In this document: positions 7,431-13,284 of the stretch, in pieces | Layout of the letters: each line of letters starts with the position of its first letter | Numbering within the stretch: position 1 is the stretch's first letter | Source: Thermoleophilaceae bacterium | GTDB lineage: Bacteria > Actinomycetota > Thermoleophilia > Solirubrobacterales > Thermoleophilaceae | Direction of reading: 5' to 3' | DNA length: 15,800 bases | NCBI GenBank assembly: GCA_013813135.1 | Contig: JACCSF010000226.1 | Location: 1-15,800 of the forward strand | Notes under the pieces: model-generated | What the model was told of the DNA's origin: nothing | The model's input: the letters and a program-made list of their open reading frames with translations, nothing else | The model's database searches: none | Position numbers and translations under genes: made by a program

Positions 7431-8697
7431 CGTGGCGCACGAGCACGTGGGTCTCGCCCGCCATCCGGATCTCTGCGGCCGGCGCCGCCGCCTCGAGCTC
7501 CTGGGCGAGGACGATCGGCGGCCCCGCCGCGACCGTCCCTCCCGGGCGCGAGCCCGCCGTCACGACCTCACCGGTTGCGATCCCGGCTCTCACCCCCGTA
7601 TCGGAACCCACCTCCTCGCCGACGGCTACTAGGCGGTCGCGGATCTCGACGGCCGCTCGCACAGCCCGCAGCGCGTCGTCCTCGTGGGCGAAGGGAACGC
7701 CGAAGACGCCCAGAAGCTCGTGGCCTTCAGCTCGTTCAACCCTGCCGCCGTGACGTTCGATCGCCTTCGACGCCACGTCACGCCGGATATCGTCGAGGTA
7801 CCGAAGCGTCTCGGGATCCTCGTCGGCCTGCGCGGTCGGGCCGACGCTCAGCACCGTGACCGTCTTGAGCGCCTCCGGGGGCGGTGCCCCGACCTCGACC
7901 TCGTCCGGCGCCTCGCGAACGGGCCGGGTCGGCACCTCGAGCGCCGGATCCTGGGCCAGGATCTGCTGCTGAAGTCGCTGCAGGGCGGTGCTCGGGGCGA
8001 TCCCGATCTCGGCGTCGAGAGTACGGTGGGCTTCCCGGTAGGCCACGAGCGCCTCCGCCTGACGACCGCCGCGGTAGAGCGCGAGCATCAGCTGGCCCCT
8101 GAGCTTTTCGCGGAGGGGGTGCTCGCGCACCAGCGCCCCGAGCTCCGCGACCAGCTTCGCGTGGGCGCCGAGCGCGAGGTCGTCGTCGATTCGCTCCTCG
8201 AGAGTGGCGACGCGCAATTCCTCCAAGCGCGCTATCTCGGCCTGGGCGAACGGCTCGTAGACGAAGTCGGCCAGGGCGGGGCCGCGCCAGAGCGAAAGCG
8301 CCTCCCCGAGCAACTCGGATGCCGCCCGCGGTCCCCCGGCGGCCGTTCGTGCGGACCTAGCCTCGGCGAGCAGCCGCTCGAAGCGCTCCGAGTCGAGTTG
8401 GTCGGGCTGAACCCCGAGCAGGTATCCGGGAGCGCGAGTCAGGATCATCCGGCCCGGGGCACCACGGGCGCGTCCGGGCTCGAGCCGCTTGCGGAGCTGC
8501 GCGACATACACCTGAAGCGCCGCCCTCGCCGATTCCGGCGGGCGGCTCCAGAGCTCTTCCACAAGCCGGTCGCTCGAAACGATCTCGTTGGCGTGGAGCA
8601 GCAGGATCGCCAGCAGGGCACTCTGCTTCGCTCCTCCAAGCGGGAGCAGCCGGCCTTCGTGGCTCACGGCCAGGGGCCCGAGGATCCTGAACTCCAT
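7345..8697 (-). CDS. BTAD (SARP/AfsR-type) regulator N-terminus with degenerate cyclase-like domain (frameshifted)
   Basis: The order is: OmpR-type winged helix (about 1-95; MEFRILGPLAV, then the VYVAQLRKRLEP recognition helix region), bacterial transcriptional activation domain BTAD (about 100-250; ALADFVYEPFAQAEIARLEE, GRQAEALVAYR), and a class III nucleotide-cyclase-like domain (about 277-420; KTVTVLSVG, FGVPFAHEDDALRAVRAAVE). In active cyclases two aspartates bind the metals, in VLFAD and GDAVMAVFG; here these places read LSVG (Gly286) and GHELLGVFG (His326), so catalysis is not expected. After about residue 422 the frame runs into unrelated Arg/Ala/Gly text and a stop, while the true continuation (PAPEPAGDSGAGAWRLVQLE) is in the next frame. 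A good ribosome binding site (GAGAGGAGG) precedes the ATG. It is divergent from a small secreted protein gene, a possible target. Confidence 0.8.
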   Translation of the reverse strand: MEFRILGPLAVSHEGRLLPLGGAKQSALLAILLLHANEIVSSDRLVEELWSRPPESARAALQVYVAQLRKRLEPGRARGAPGRMILTRAPGYLLGVQPDQLDSERFERLLAEARSARTAAGGPRAASELLGEALSLWRGPALADFVYEPFAQAEIARLEELRVATLEERIDDDLALGAHAKLVAELGALVREHPLREKLRGQLMLALYRGGRQAEALVAYREAHRTLDAEIGIAPSTALQRLQQQILAQDPALEVPTRPVREAPDEVEVGAPPPEALKTVTVLSVGPTAQADEDPETLRYLDDIRRDVASKAIERHGGRVERAEGHELLGVFGVPFAHEDDALRAVRAAVEIRDRLVAVGEEVGSDTGVRAGIATGEVVTAGSRPGGTVAAGPPIVLAQELEAAAPAAEIRMAGETHVLVRHVASAGAGRRLGRRCMAAGSARGGAATSG

Positions 8698-8731
8698 CGG
8701 CCTCCTCTCGCTGCGGACGCTACCACCAGGT

Positions 8732-8765
8732 CAAGCCTACGTCGCGCACCAAGCCAGGCTTAAGC
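8732..8765. promoter_or_regulatory. Repeats in the divergent regulator/secreted-protein intergenic region
   Basis: The gap 8698-8818 holds two direct CAAGCC copies 18 bp apart (8732-8737, 8750-8755), the second forming an inverted repeat with GGCTT (8757-8761), and an 8-bp palindrome GCTTAAGC (8758-8765). SARP-type activators bind direct repeats, so an operator for the adjacent BTAD regulator is possible. No clear -35/-10 pair could be set for either gene. Confidence 0.25.
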
Positions 8766-8818
8766 GGTTCTTTGGCGGCCAGGCGCACGCTCGGAAGGTC
8801 GAACAAGGAGGAACCCAG

Positions 8819-9121
8819 ATGAGGATCTCGACCCTCACACGGGCCAGCGCCACGACGCTCACGATCGCAGCCGGCTTGCTGCCTCCAAACGCGGCGGCCA
8901 GCGGCGACGACATCGTCCTGCGCCGCGACGGCTCGAAGGCGGTCCCCTTCGTGCAGAACCTCAACCCGCGCGAGACGAGCGCGAACGCGGCCGAGGGGTT
9001 CGACTGGCGCGACGCGGGCTTGGGCGCTGGCGCCGGAGCCCTTCTGGTCGCGCTCGGAGCCGCTGGCGTGTTCTCGCTACGGGGTCGCCAGGTAGCGCCA
9101 ATGACCAAGAAGGTGAGCTGA
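8819..9121 (+). CDS. Small secreted protein with C-terminal membrane anchor, 100 aa
   Basis: The start is fixed by a near-consensus ribosome binding site AAGGAGG (8805-8811), 7 nt before ATG 8819; upstream in-frame starts would extend over the regulator's own promoter region. The product has a signal peptide (basic start, then TTLTIAAGLLPPNAAAS), a short extracytoplasmic part of about 45 residues, a FDWRDAG motif, one Gly/Ala/Leu-rich membrane helix (AGLGAGAGALLVALGAAGVF in essence) and a basic tail (RGRQVAPMTKKVS). I recall this layout, with a FDW(G/R)DA motif directly before a C-terminal helix, from many small uncharacterised proteins in Solirubrobacterales-type genomes. It would sit in the membrane with the short domain outside. 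The function is unknown. The gene is divergent from the BTAD regulator and followed by another very small ORF. Confidence 0.75.
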   Translation: MRISTLTRASATTLTIAAGLLPPNAAASGDDIVLRRDGSKAVPFVQNLNPRETSANAAEGFDWRDAGLGAGAGALLVALGAAGVFSLRGRQVAPMTKKVS

Positions 9122-9176
9122 CGACGCTCTGCGAAGCCGCCCGCGGTGCAGTGATCGAAGGAAAGGGAGAGAAGCG

Positions 9177-9245
9177 ATGAGGCTCAGCCTCGGCAAGTAC
9201 GGCTGGCACGTTGGCGGCGCCACCGCCGCTGTCTTCGCCGGGTGA
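9177..9245 (+). CDS. Very small ORF (22 aa), possibly a truncated secreted-protein gene
   Basis: ATG 9177 follows a purine-rich AGGGAGA (about 9164-9170), an acceptable ribosome binding site, and encodes MRLSLGKYGWHVGGATAAVF plus AG before TGA 9243-9245. The peptide looks like the start of a signal sequence (basic start, then a small hydrophobic stretch) cut short. In a neighbouring frame the text goes on as IDAEAGNTCLSFKTP, which would extend a plausible secreted protein, so a frameshift at the stop is likely. It lies 55 nt after the 100-aa secreted protein and could be its tandem partner. Confidence 0.35.
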   Translation: MRLSLGKYGWHVGGATAAVFAG

Positions 9246-9383
9246 TCGACGCCGAGGCGGGCAACACCTGCCTCAGCTTCAAGACGCCGATCAGACCATC
9301 GGGCGGAGCGGTAGCGGGACTACGACATCGTCGGGCTGCGAAGCTCCTCGCGGGAGGCGTTTCGCGGTGTTCCGCCGCTGGCG

Positions 9384-9389
9384 TATGCT
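9384..9389 (+). promoter_or_regulatory. Putative -10 TATGCT, leaderless start of the NTF2-like gene
   Basis: TATGCT lies 6 nt before GTG 9396. A weak -35 candidate TTCGCG (9361-9366) is 17 nt upstream. There is no Shine-Dalgarno sequence before the GTG. The arrangement also selects this GTG over the internal ATG at 9417. Confidence 0.45.
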
Positions 9390-9395
9390 TGCCCG

Positions 9396-9812
9396 GTGGG
9401 CGACCTACGCGCCCTCATGGACAGGCTCACGGCTGCGCAGAACGCGCACGATCTCGAAGCGATGCTCGCTTGCTTCCATGAGGACTACCGGAGCGAGCAG
9501 CCGATGTATCCCGCGCGCACATTCGTGGGGATCGACCAGGTCCGCAAGAACTGGTCGGCACTGCTGCAAAGCATCCCTGACTTTCACGCGGACATCGTCC
9601 GGTCGGCGGTCGATGGCGACACCGCCTTCATCGAGATTCACTGGACAGGCACAAAAGCGGACGGCACGCCGTTCGAGGAGCGCGGCGTCCTCATCATGGG
9701 CATCCGCGACGACCGCATTTCCTGGGGGCGTCTGTACGCGGAGGAAGTGCAGGGTGAGGGCGCCGACATCGACGCGGTGGTCGGGCGCATGGCCGGCACC
9801 GACGATCGATAG
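9396..9812 (+). CDS. NTF2-like / SnoaL-like domain protein
   Basis: The 138-residue product is one NTF2-like alpha+beta cone domain. It opens with the usual helix (LRALMDRLTAAQNAHDLEAM), then LACFHEDYRSEQPMYP, the GIDQVRKNW helix, and alternating strands (FHADIVRSAVDGDTAFIEIH, GVLIMGIRDDRISWGRLYAE). This corresponds to the SnoaL-like group, which includes polyketide cyclases, ketosteroid-isomerase-like enzymes and many proteins of unknown role. Length is normal. There is no signal peptide, so it is cytoplasmic. The GTG start rests on the -10 at 9384-9389. It appears monocistronic, with the next gene having its own promoter-like signal 45 bp further on. The substrate cannot be inferred from this sequence. 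Confidence 0.85.
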   Translation: MGDLRALMDRLTAAQNAHDLEAMLACFHEDYRSEQPMYPARTFVGIDQVRKNWSALLQSIPDFHADIVRSAVDGDTAFIEIHWTGTKADGTPFEERGVLIMGIRDDRISWGRLYAEEVQGEGADIDAVVGRMAGTDDR

Positions 9813-9845
9813 ACGCAACTCGGACGCGGCTGCGCCGTCGCGAGC

Positions 9846-9851
9846 TAGGGT
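9846..9851 (+). promoter_or_regulatory. Putative -10 TAGGGT, leaderless start of the two-TM protein
   Basis: TAGGGT lies 6 nt before GTG 9858 without any ribosome binding site between. The TTG at 9852, also in frame, would sit directly against the hexamer, so GTG 9858 is the better start. The -35 region is weak. Confidence 0.4.
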
Positions 9852-9857
9852 TTGCTC

Positions 9858-10616
9858 GTGTCGGTCGCGCCTCGAGGCCGAAGTCGAAAATCGCCGGTTC
9901 TCGAACCGCGCATAAGGGCGGGCGCGGGCTTGCTCGGCATCGCCGTCTTCGGCGCCGGGGTGGCGGCCGTCTTCACCACTGAGAACGGCACAGGAGCCGC
10001 GGCCCTACTCGCGATCGGCGCAGCGTTCTCGGTTGTCGCGGTGCTCGGTGATCGCGTCCAGAGCGTCGAGCTCGGCGGCGTCAACCTGACGCTCCGCGAC
10101 ATCGCGCGCGAGACGTTCGCCCTGGCGAAGGAGGCCGAACAGCGGGGCGACGACACGACCGCACAACGGCTCCGGACGGTGGCGAACGAGCTCGACGAGC
10201 TGGCGAGCGAGTACCGCCGCTTGCGGCGCGCGATGCGGAGCGGGCCCGAGCGCACACGCGCGCTTGAGCACGTCGTAACAGAGGCTGCGAGCCTCTCGCG
10301 CAGCGACGCCCTGGAGCCGGTCGACGTCGCTACATGGTTCGACGAGGGAACCCCTGAGGCGCGCATCACGGCGCTCGGACTGATGCAGGGCAACCCACGC
10401 CTGCGGGACTTCGACGCGGCGTTGCATGCCATCGAGAACTTGCAGAGCGCATTCGAGCAGTACCACGGGCTCCACCTCGCGGAGATGACGCTTCCGGAGC
10501 TCACGCGCGGCCAGCGCGCAGAACTCACCGTGGTGGTCGAACGGGCGTTGCGCAGCTTCGGGTACGCCGCGACAGCGACCGGCGAGAAACCGGAAGGCGC
10601 ATCCTCGGAGCGTTGA
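9858..10616 (+). CDS. Two-TM membrane protein with coiled coil and C-terminal helical domain, function unknown
   Basis: From GTG 9858 the product is 252 residues. After a basic N-terminus (APRGRSRK) come two membrane helices (GLLGIAVFGAGVAAVF at about 25-40 and AAALLAIGAAFSVVAVLG at about 48-65) joined by a short loop. A small strand-like segment (DRVQSVELGGVNLTL) follows, then a long charged helix likely to form a coiled coil (ARETFALAKEAEQRGDD, LRTVANELDELASEYRRLRR), and a C-terminal helical domain containing EARITALGLMQGNP and SAFEQYHGLHLAEMTLPEL. There is no enzyme motif. Membrane anchor plus cytoplasmic coiled coil plus compact C-terminal domain suggests a sensor, scaffold or effector-adaptor, which is inference. 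The family is not recognised. It looks monocistronic. Confidence 0.75.
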   Translation: MSVAPRGRSRKSPVLEPRIRAGAGLLGIAVFGAGVAAVFTTENGTGAAALLAIGAAFSVVAVLGDRVQSVELGGVNLTLRDIARETFALAKEAEQRGDDTTAQRLRTVANELDELASEYRRLRRAMRSGPERTRALEHVVTEAASLSRSDALEPVDVATWFDEGTPEARITALGLMQGNPRLRDFDAALHAIENLQSAFEQYHGLHLAEMTLPELTRGQRAELTVVVERALRSFGYAATATGEKPEGASSER

Positions 10617-10774
10617 AGACGAGCGGGTAACGGTCCTAGCGGCAGGGCTGCGTGCGGTGTCGCGGTGCCTGCGTCGCGGACTCGCGTACCGTTTTCTGCT
10701 CTGCGCGGAGGAGCGAGTTTCGGGCGAGCGTTGCGCCCAGACGGCCGGTTCGGACGATCAGCGGCAGTCCGATG

Positions 10775-10789
10775 CGAGTCCGAGACTCG
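10775..10789 (-). terminator. Short hairpin after the small secreted protein gene
   Basis: A perfect 6-bp inverted repeat, CGAGTC (10775-10780) and GACTCG (10784-10789), with a 3-nt loop lies 1 bp beyond the TAG of the minus-strand gene. Since the plus-strand gene also ends nearby (10616), it could act in both directions. The stem is short and there is no T-tract. Confidence 0.35.
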
Positions 10790-10790
10790 A

Positions 10791-11081
10791 CTACGGAGCC
10801 GCCGGGCAGGCCGGCGTATCGAACCCGCCATCGCCGACCGTCAGCGGCGCCTTGCCCACGTCCCTCGGGATCAAGCCCGCGATCGGTCCGTCCAGCGCCG
10901 CCGAGGCCGGCGTCATGTCGGTCTGGTTGGCGCCATCGTTCGCGGTCCCCACACAGCGCAGCGGAGTGATGCCGTGCACGTGCGCCGTGGCCGAGCCGGC
11001 GGGAAGCAGCGCGATCCCACTCGCGACGACGAGCGCCATCACTGCGGTGGATCGTCTCCGATCAGAGCGCCTATCGACCAT
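10791..11081 (-). CDS. Small secreted protein with two cysteines, 96 aa
   Basis: A clear ribosome binding site AGGAGG (plus-strand 11091-11096) lies 9 nt before the ATG giving MVDRRSDRRR, which selects this start over one 10 codons upstream. The product has a classic signal peptide: Arg-rich start, hydrophobic core (STAVMALVVASGIALL) and a likely cleavage after SATA. The mature part of about 63 residues begins HVHG, carries two cysteines (LRCVG and PACPA) that could form one disulfide, and has a segment ALDGPIAGLIPRDVGKAPLT ending in GDGGFDTPAC. It has no membrane anchor and should be exported. I recall similar short secreted proteins (GLIPR..G.APLT.GDGGF) in related genomes, none with a known function. 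It is transcribed opposite to its neighbours. Confidence 0.7.
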   Translation of the reverse strand: MVDRRSDRRRSTAVMALVVASGIALLPAGSATAHVHGITPLRCVGTANDGANQTDMTPASAALDGPIAGLIPRDVGKAPLTVGDGGFDTPACPAAP

Positions 11082-11109
11082 TCCAGTCGACCTCCTCTTG
11101 GGTTTCGCC

Positions 11110-11140
11110 AACCTATGGTTGTACGCACGGGCGGCGCCAA
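11110..11140 (-). promoter_or_regulatory. Possible promoter of the 96-aa secreted protein
   Basis: On the minus strand, TTGGCG (11140-11135) and TAGGTT (11115-11110) are separated by 19 nt and lie upstream of the ribosome binding site. This start therefore has a normal leader, unlike the leaderless set. The spacing is longer than ideal. Confidence 0.3.
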
Positions 11141-11144
11141 GAGT

Positions 11145-11345
11145 TCAGGCGGTGGCGGGGCAACGAGAACAGAGTGCCGCAGCGTGGAGCTCCTCGTCCA
11201 CGGTCACCGGTGAACGCCGGTCGGCGCCGCCGTAGAGCAGCAGGGTCGGCAACGGTAGCTCTCAGAGGGATCCGATGTCCGGCCGCAGCCCGGCGCGTTC
11301 CACGCCACGACGGAGAAATTCGTCGGCGGCAGGCAGTCGTGCTCG
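11145..11345 (-). pseudogene. Decayed C-terminal fragment of an alpha/beta hydrolase
   Basis: The 319-bp gap 11082-11400 contains, on the minus strand, pieces of an alpha/beta hydrolase in different frames. LTRARLPAADEFLRRGVERA then GLRPDIGSL runs up to a stop near 11267. In the next frame, LPLPTLLLYGGADRRSPVTV then DEELHAA matches the well-known 'PTLLLYG.AD.RSP' strand with the catalytic-acid region of the fold. A further frame gives GTLFSLPRHRLN, where a valid protein would have LPGVGH. There is no N-terminal part, no nucleophile and no intact catalytic histidine. At least two frameshifts and one stop are needed, so this looks like a real relic and not a single sequencing error. No intact gene is present here. 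Confidence 0.5.
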
Positions 11346-11388
11346 CGTGAGGCCGAGCGAGGGACGCACCGGCGACGTCCGGGGTCGC

Positions 11389-11394
11389 TAGTGT
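11389..11394 (+). promoter_or_regulatory. Putative -10 TAGTGT, leaderless start of the PH-like-domain gene
   Basis: TAGTGT lies exactly 6 nt before ATG 11401 with no ribosome binding site between, matching 4022, 9384 and 9846. The -35 region shows no good match. Confidence 0.4.
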
Positions 11395-11400
11395 GAGCCC

Positions 11401-12249
11401 ATGACGGCTTCGGAGAGCAAGCGTGAGGCCATCGAAGTCGCTGCTCGGCCGCTGCGGGAACTGCTGCGCGAGGAGCACGACGAGATCGCCGCCGCCCAGC
11501 GGGCGCTCAGGCAGGCCGAGAAGGCGCACGATCGCGCGATCGAGCTTGCCCAGCGTCAACTGCGGGCGGCCAGGACCGCGGAGCCGCTGGCCGCCTACGG
11601 TCTCGAGGTGATCCTCTACGCCGACCGGCTGAGCACGGCCGGCGGGACCCACGAGCTGACGCCGGACATCAGCGCTTGGATCGAGGACAGCCCGGTCGCC
11701 GGTCGCTTGCACCGTCACGTACTGACCCTCAAGGTCGAGGGTCCGACGTGGCGCCGCGAGGTCACGTTCCCCCGCCGGGATGAGCGCAAGATGCGGCGGT
11801 TGGCCGCGGAGATCGAGGCCGCCGCCCGCAACGCGGAGACGATCCGCCGGGCGGCTCGAGCCGAGGCTGATCAGGCCGAGCTGGACCTAGCGGGGGCGTG
11901 GGCTGACCGCCGCGCGGTCGAGGAGACGCGCGCTCTGATTCACAGGCTCAGCGAACTCGTCCACGACGACGAGGACGTGATCGACGTGGCGCCGGGGATC
12001 AGCGCGGGCCACGATGGCGTACTCGTGGCCACCGACCGGCGGCTCCTTTTCATCTCAGTGCGTCGGACGCTCTCCTTCCCCTACGAGCAGGTTTCCTCGG
12101 TGGGCGTGAAAGGGAAGTGGTTCGGAGCCCGCCTCGCGCTGAAAACCACCGGCGGCGACGGCGTCATCAGCGGGATCGTGCCGGGGCATGCCGCCGAGAT
12201 CGCCGACCTGATCCGTAGCCGGATTCCCGGCGAGACCGCGGCCGCCTAG
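11401..12249 (+). CDS. Coiled-coil protein with C-terminal PH-like (bPH/YokE-type) domain
   Basis: The product has 282 residues and no signal peptide or membrane helix. The N-terminal helix (about 1-60; REAIEVAARPLRELLREEHD, AQRALRQAEKAHDRAI) is rich in heptad-like Ala/Leu/Glu and should be a coiled coil. A middle beta-rich part (about 64-125; YGLEVILYADRLSTAGGTHE, LKVEGPTWRREVTF) may be a first small domain. A second long helix (about 125-185) follows. The C-terminal part (about 185-278) reads DDEDVIDVAPG, VLVATDRRLLFISV, LSFPYEQVSSVGVKGKWFG, the pattern of bacterial PH domains (YokE/SHOCT-associated type). Such domains bind lipids or proteins. No substrate can be named. The gene is convergent with the transporter, with only 12 bp between the stops. 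Confidence 0.75.
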   Translation: MTASESKREAIEVAARPLRELLREEHDEIAAAQRALRQAEKAHDRAIELAQRQLRAARTAEPLAAYGLEVILYADRLSTAGGTHELTPDISAWIEDSPVAGRLHRHVLTLKVEGPTWRREVTFPRRDERKMRRLAAEIEAAARNAETIRRAARAEADQAELDLAGAWADRRAVEETRALIHRLSELVHDDEDVIDVAPGISAGHDGVLVATDRRLLFISVRRTLSFPYEQVSSVGVKGKWFGARLALKTTGGDGVISGIVPGHAAEIADLIRSRIPGETAAA

Positions 12250-12261
12250 CGCGCCGAGCCC

Positions 12262-13185
12262 TCAGGCGGGTTTGGGAGAGGTCCCGAGCTGCTCAGCGCG
12301 TGGCTCCTGCAACGCCTGTCCCGCGCGGACGGGGGCAGGCATCAACGCGGCGGCCACGAGCACGAGCAGGAACGCTGTGAGCCGGGCCGCGACGACGAGT
12401 AAGTCGTCACCCAGCGGATCGCCGAAGACGACCATCCCCGCAGCGATCGAAGACATGTTCGCGGCGACGGAGGTGATGGCGATCACGGCCACGCCATCGC
12501 CCACCTGCAAGCTCCGCGCGGAAGCGAAGAAGGAGCCGACGGCCGCGACCACGACGAGAGCGCTCCAGGGGCTGATGAGTCCGGCGATGCCGCTCTCGAG
12601 ATCGTCGGTCAACGCCTTGATGGCCACGTCCGAGATCCCGAAGCCGAGGCCGGCCGCCGCGCCCAACAGGACGCCGTGCTGCGCCCTCACCCGCTCGATG
12701 CGGTGCGAGAAGATCAGGAGGAGACCCAGAGCGATGCCACCGCCCTCGAAGAGGATCAGCGCCGTCAGGGAGTAGTCGGAGCTGTCGTCGCCGGACTGCT
12801 TACTCGTCACGCCCAGGAGCGTGAGTGACACCGACACCAGGATGATCCCGATCCACTGCCGGCGGCCGAGCTGGAAGCCGAAGAAGCGCTCCGCGAGCAC
12901 GGCGAGCAGGACAAACCCTCCCGACAGGACCGCCTGAGCCGTCGAGAGCGGCAGAAGCGAGAGCGCCGAGACATGTGCCAAGAAGGCCGCGGCCGCCACC
13001 AGCCAGCCGATCGTCCACCACTTCGAGCGGAACAGGTCGGCCGCGCTGCGTAACGGGTGGCGCATGTCCACATCGGGCGCTGCCACGGCGCCGCGGTGCT
13101 TGTACAGGAACGCCAGGTTCGTGCCGAACGCCGACAACACGGCGCAGCCGAGCCCCACAACAGTCGACGCAGAAAGACCCGTCAC
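12262..13185 (-). CDS. EamA/DMT-type transporter, about 9 TM helices
   Basis: The product is an integral membrane protein of 307 residues from the GTG at 13185-13183, chosen because GGAGG lies a few bases upstream; an ATG 15 bp further upstream (13200) would give 312 residues but has no ribosome binding site. About nine to ten hydrophobic helices are visible, including VVGLGCAVLSAFGTNLAFLY, WWTIGWLVAAAAFLAHVSAL, STAQAVLSGGFVLLAVLAER, QWIGIILVSVSLTLLGV and VAVIAITSVAANMSSIAAGM. The two halves look like repeats, and each ends with the drug/metabolite-transporter pattern 'A..LSGGFVLLAVLAERFF' / 'AAGMVVFGDPLG'. This fits the DMT superfamily (EamA- or NIPA-like). Substrate is unknown. The C-terminal tail (about 25 residues) is hydrophilic. 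Confidence 0.8.
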   Translation of the reverse strand: MTGLSASTVVGLGCAVLSAFGTNLAFLYKHRGAVAAPDVDMRHPLRSAADLFRSKWWTIGWLVAAAAFLAHVSALSLLPLSTAQAVLSGGFVLLAVLAERFFGFQLGRRQWIGIILVSVSLTLLGVTSKQSGDDSSDYSLTALILFEGGGIALGLLLIFSHRIERVRAQHGVLLGAAAGLGFGISDVAIKALTDDLESGIAGLISPWSALVVVAAVGSFFASARSLQVGDGVAVIAITSVAANMSSIAAGMVVFGDPLGDDLLVVAARLTAFLLVLVAAALMPAPVRAGQALQEPRAEQLGTSPKPA

Positions 13186-13215
13186 TTCCCCTCCGCGCAT
13201 CGTCCCAGGTGCGCC

Positions 13216-13230
13216 GGTCGAAAATCGACC
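13216..13230. terminator. Inverted repeat between the symporter and the transporter
   Basis: A perfect 6-bp inverted repeat GGTCGA/TCGACC with a 3-nt loop lies 54 bp beyond the symporter stop (both genes on the minus strand) and just upstream of the DMT transporter. It could be a weak terminator of the symporter operon or an operator for the transporter. Confidence 0.35.
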
Positions 13231-13284
13231 CCCTCTTGATCTTTGTGTGTTCCTGGGCGAGATCCGCGGTGGTGCGCCGCGCCC

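Noticed and set aside
10617..10790. Possible small plus-strand genes in the gap after the two-TM protein
   Set aside because: Open frames there lack a ribosome binding site or promoter-like signal and have unnatural Arg/Pro/Ser-rich text running antisense through the secreted protein gene.
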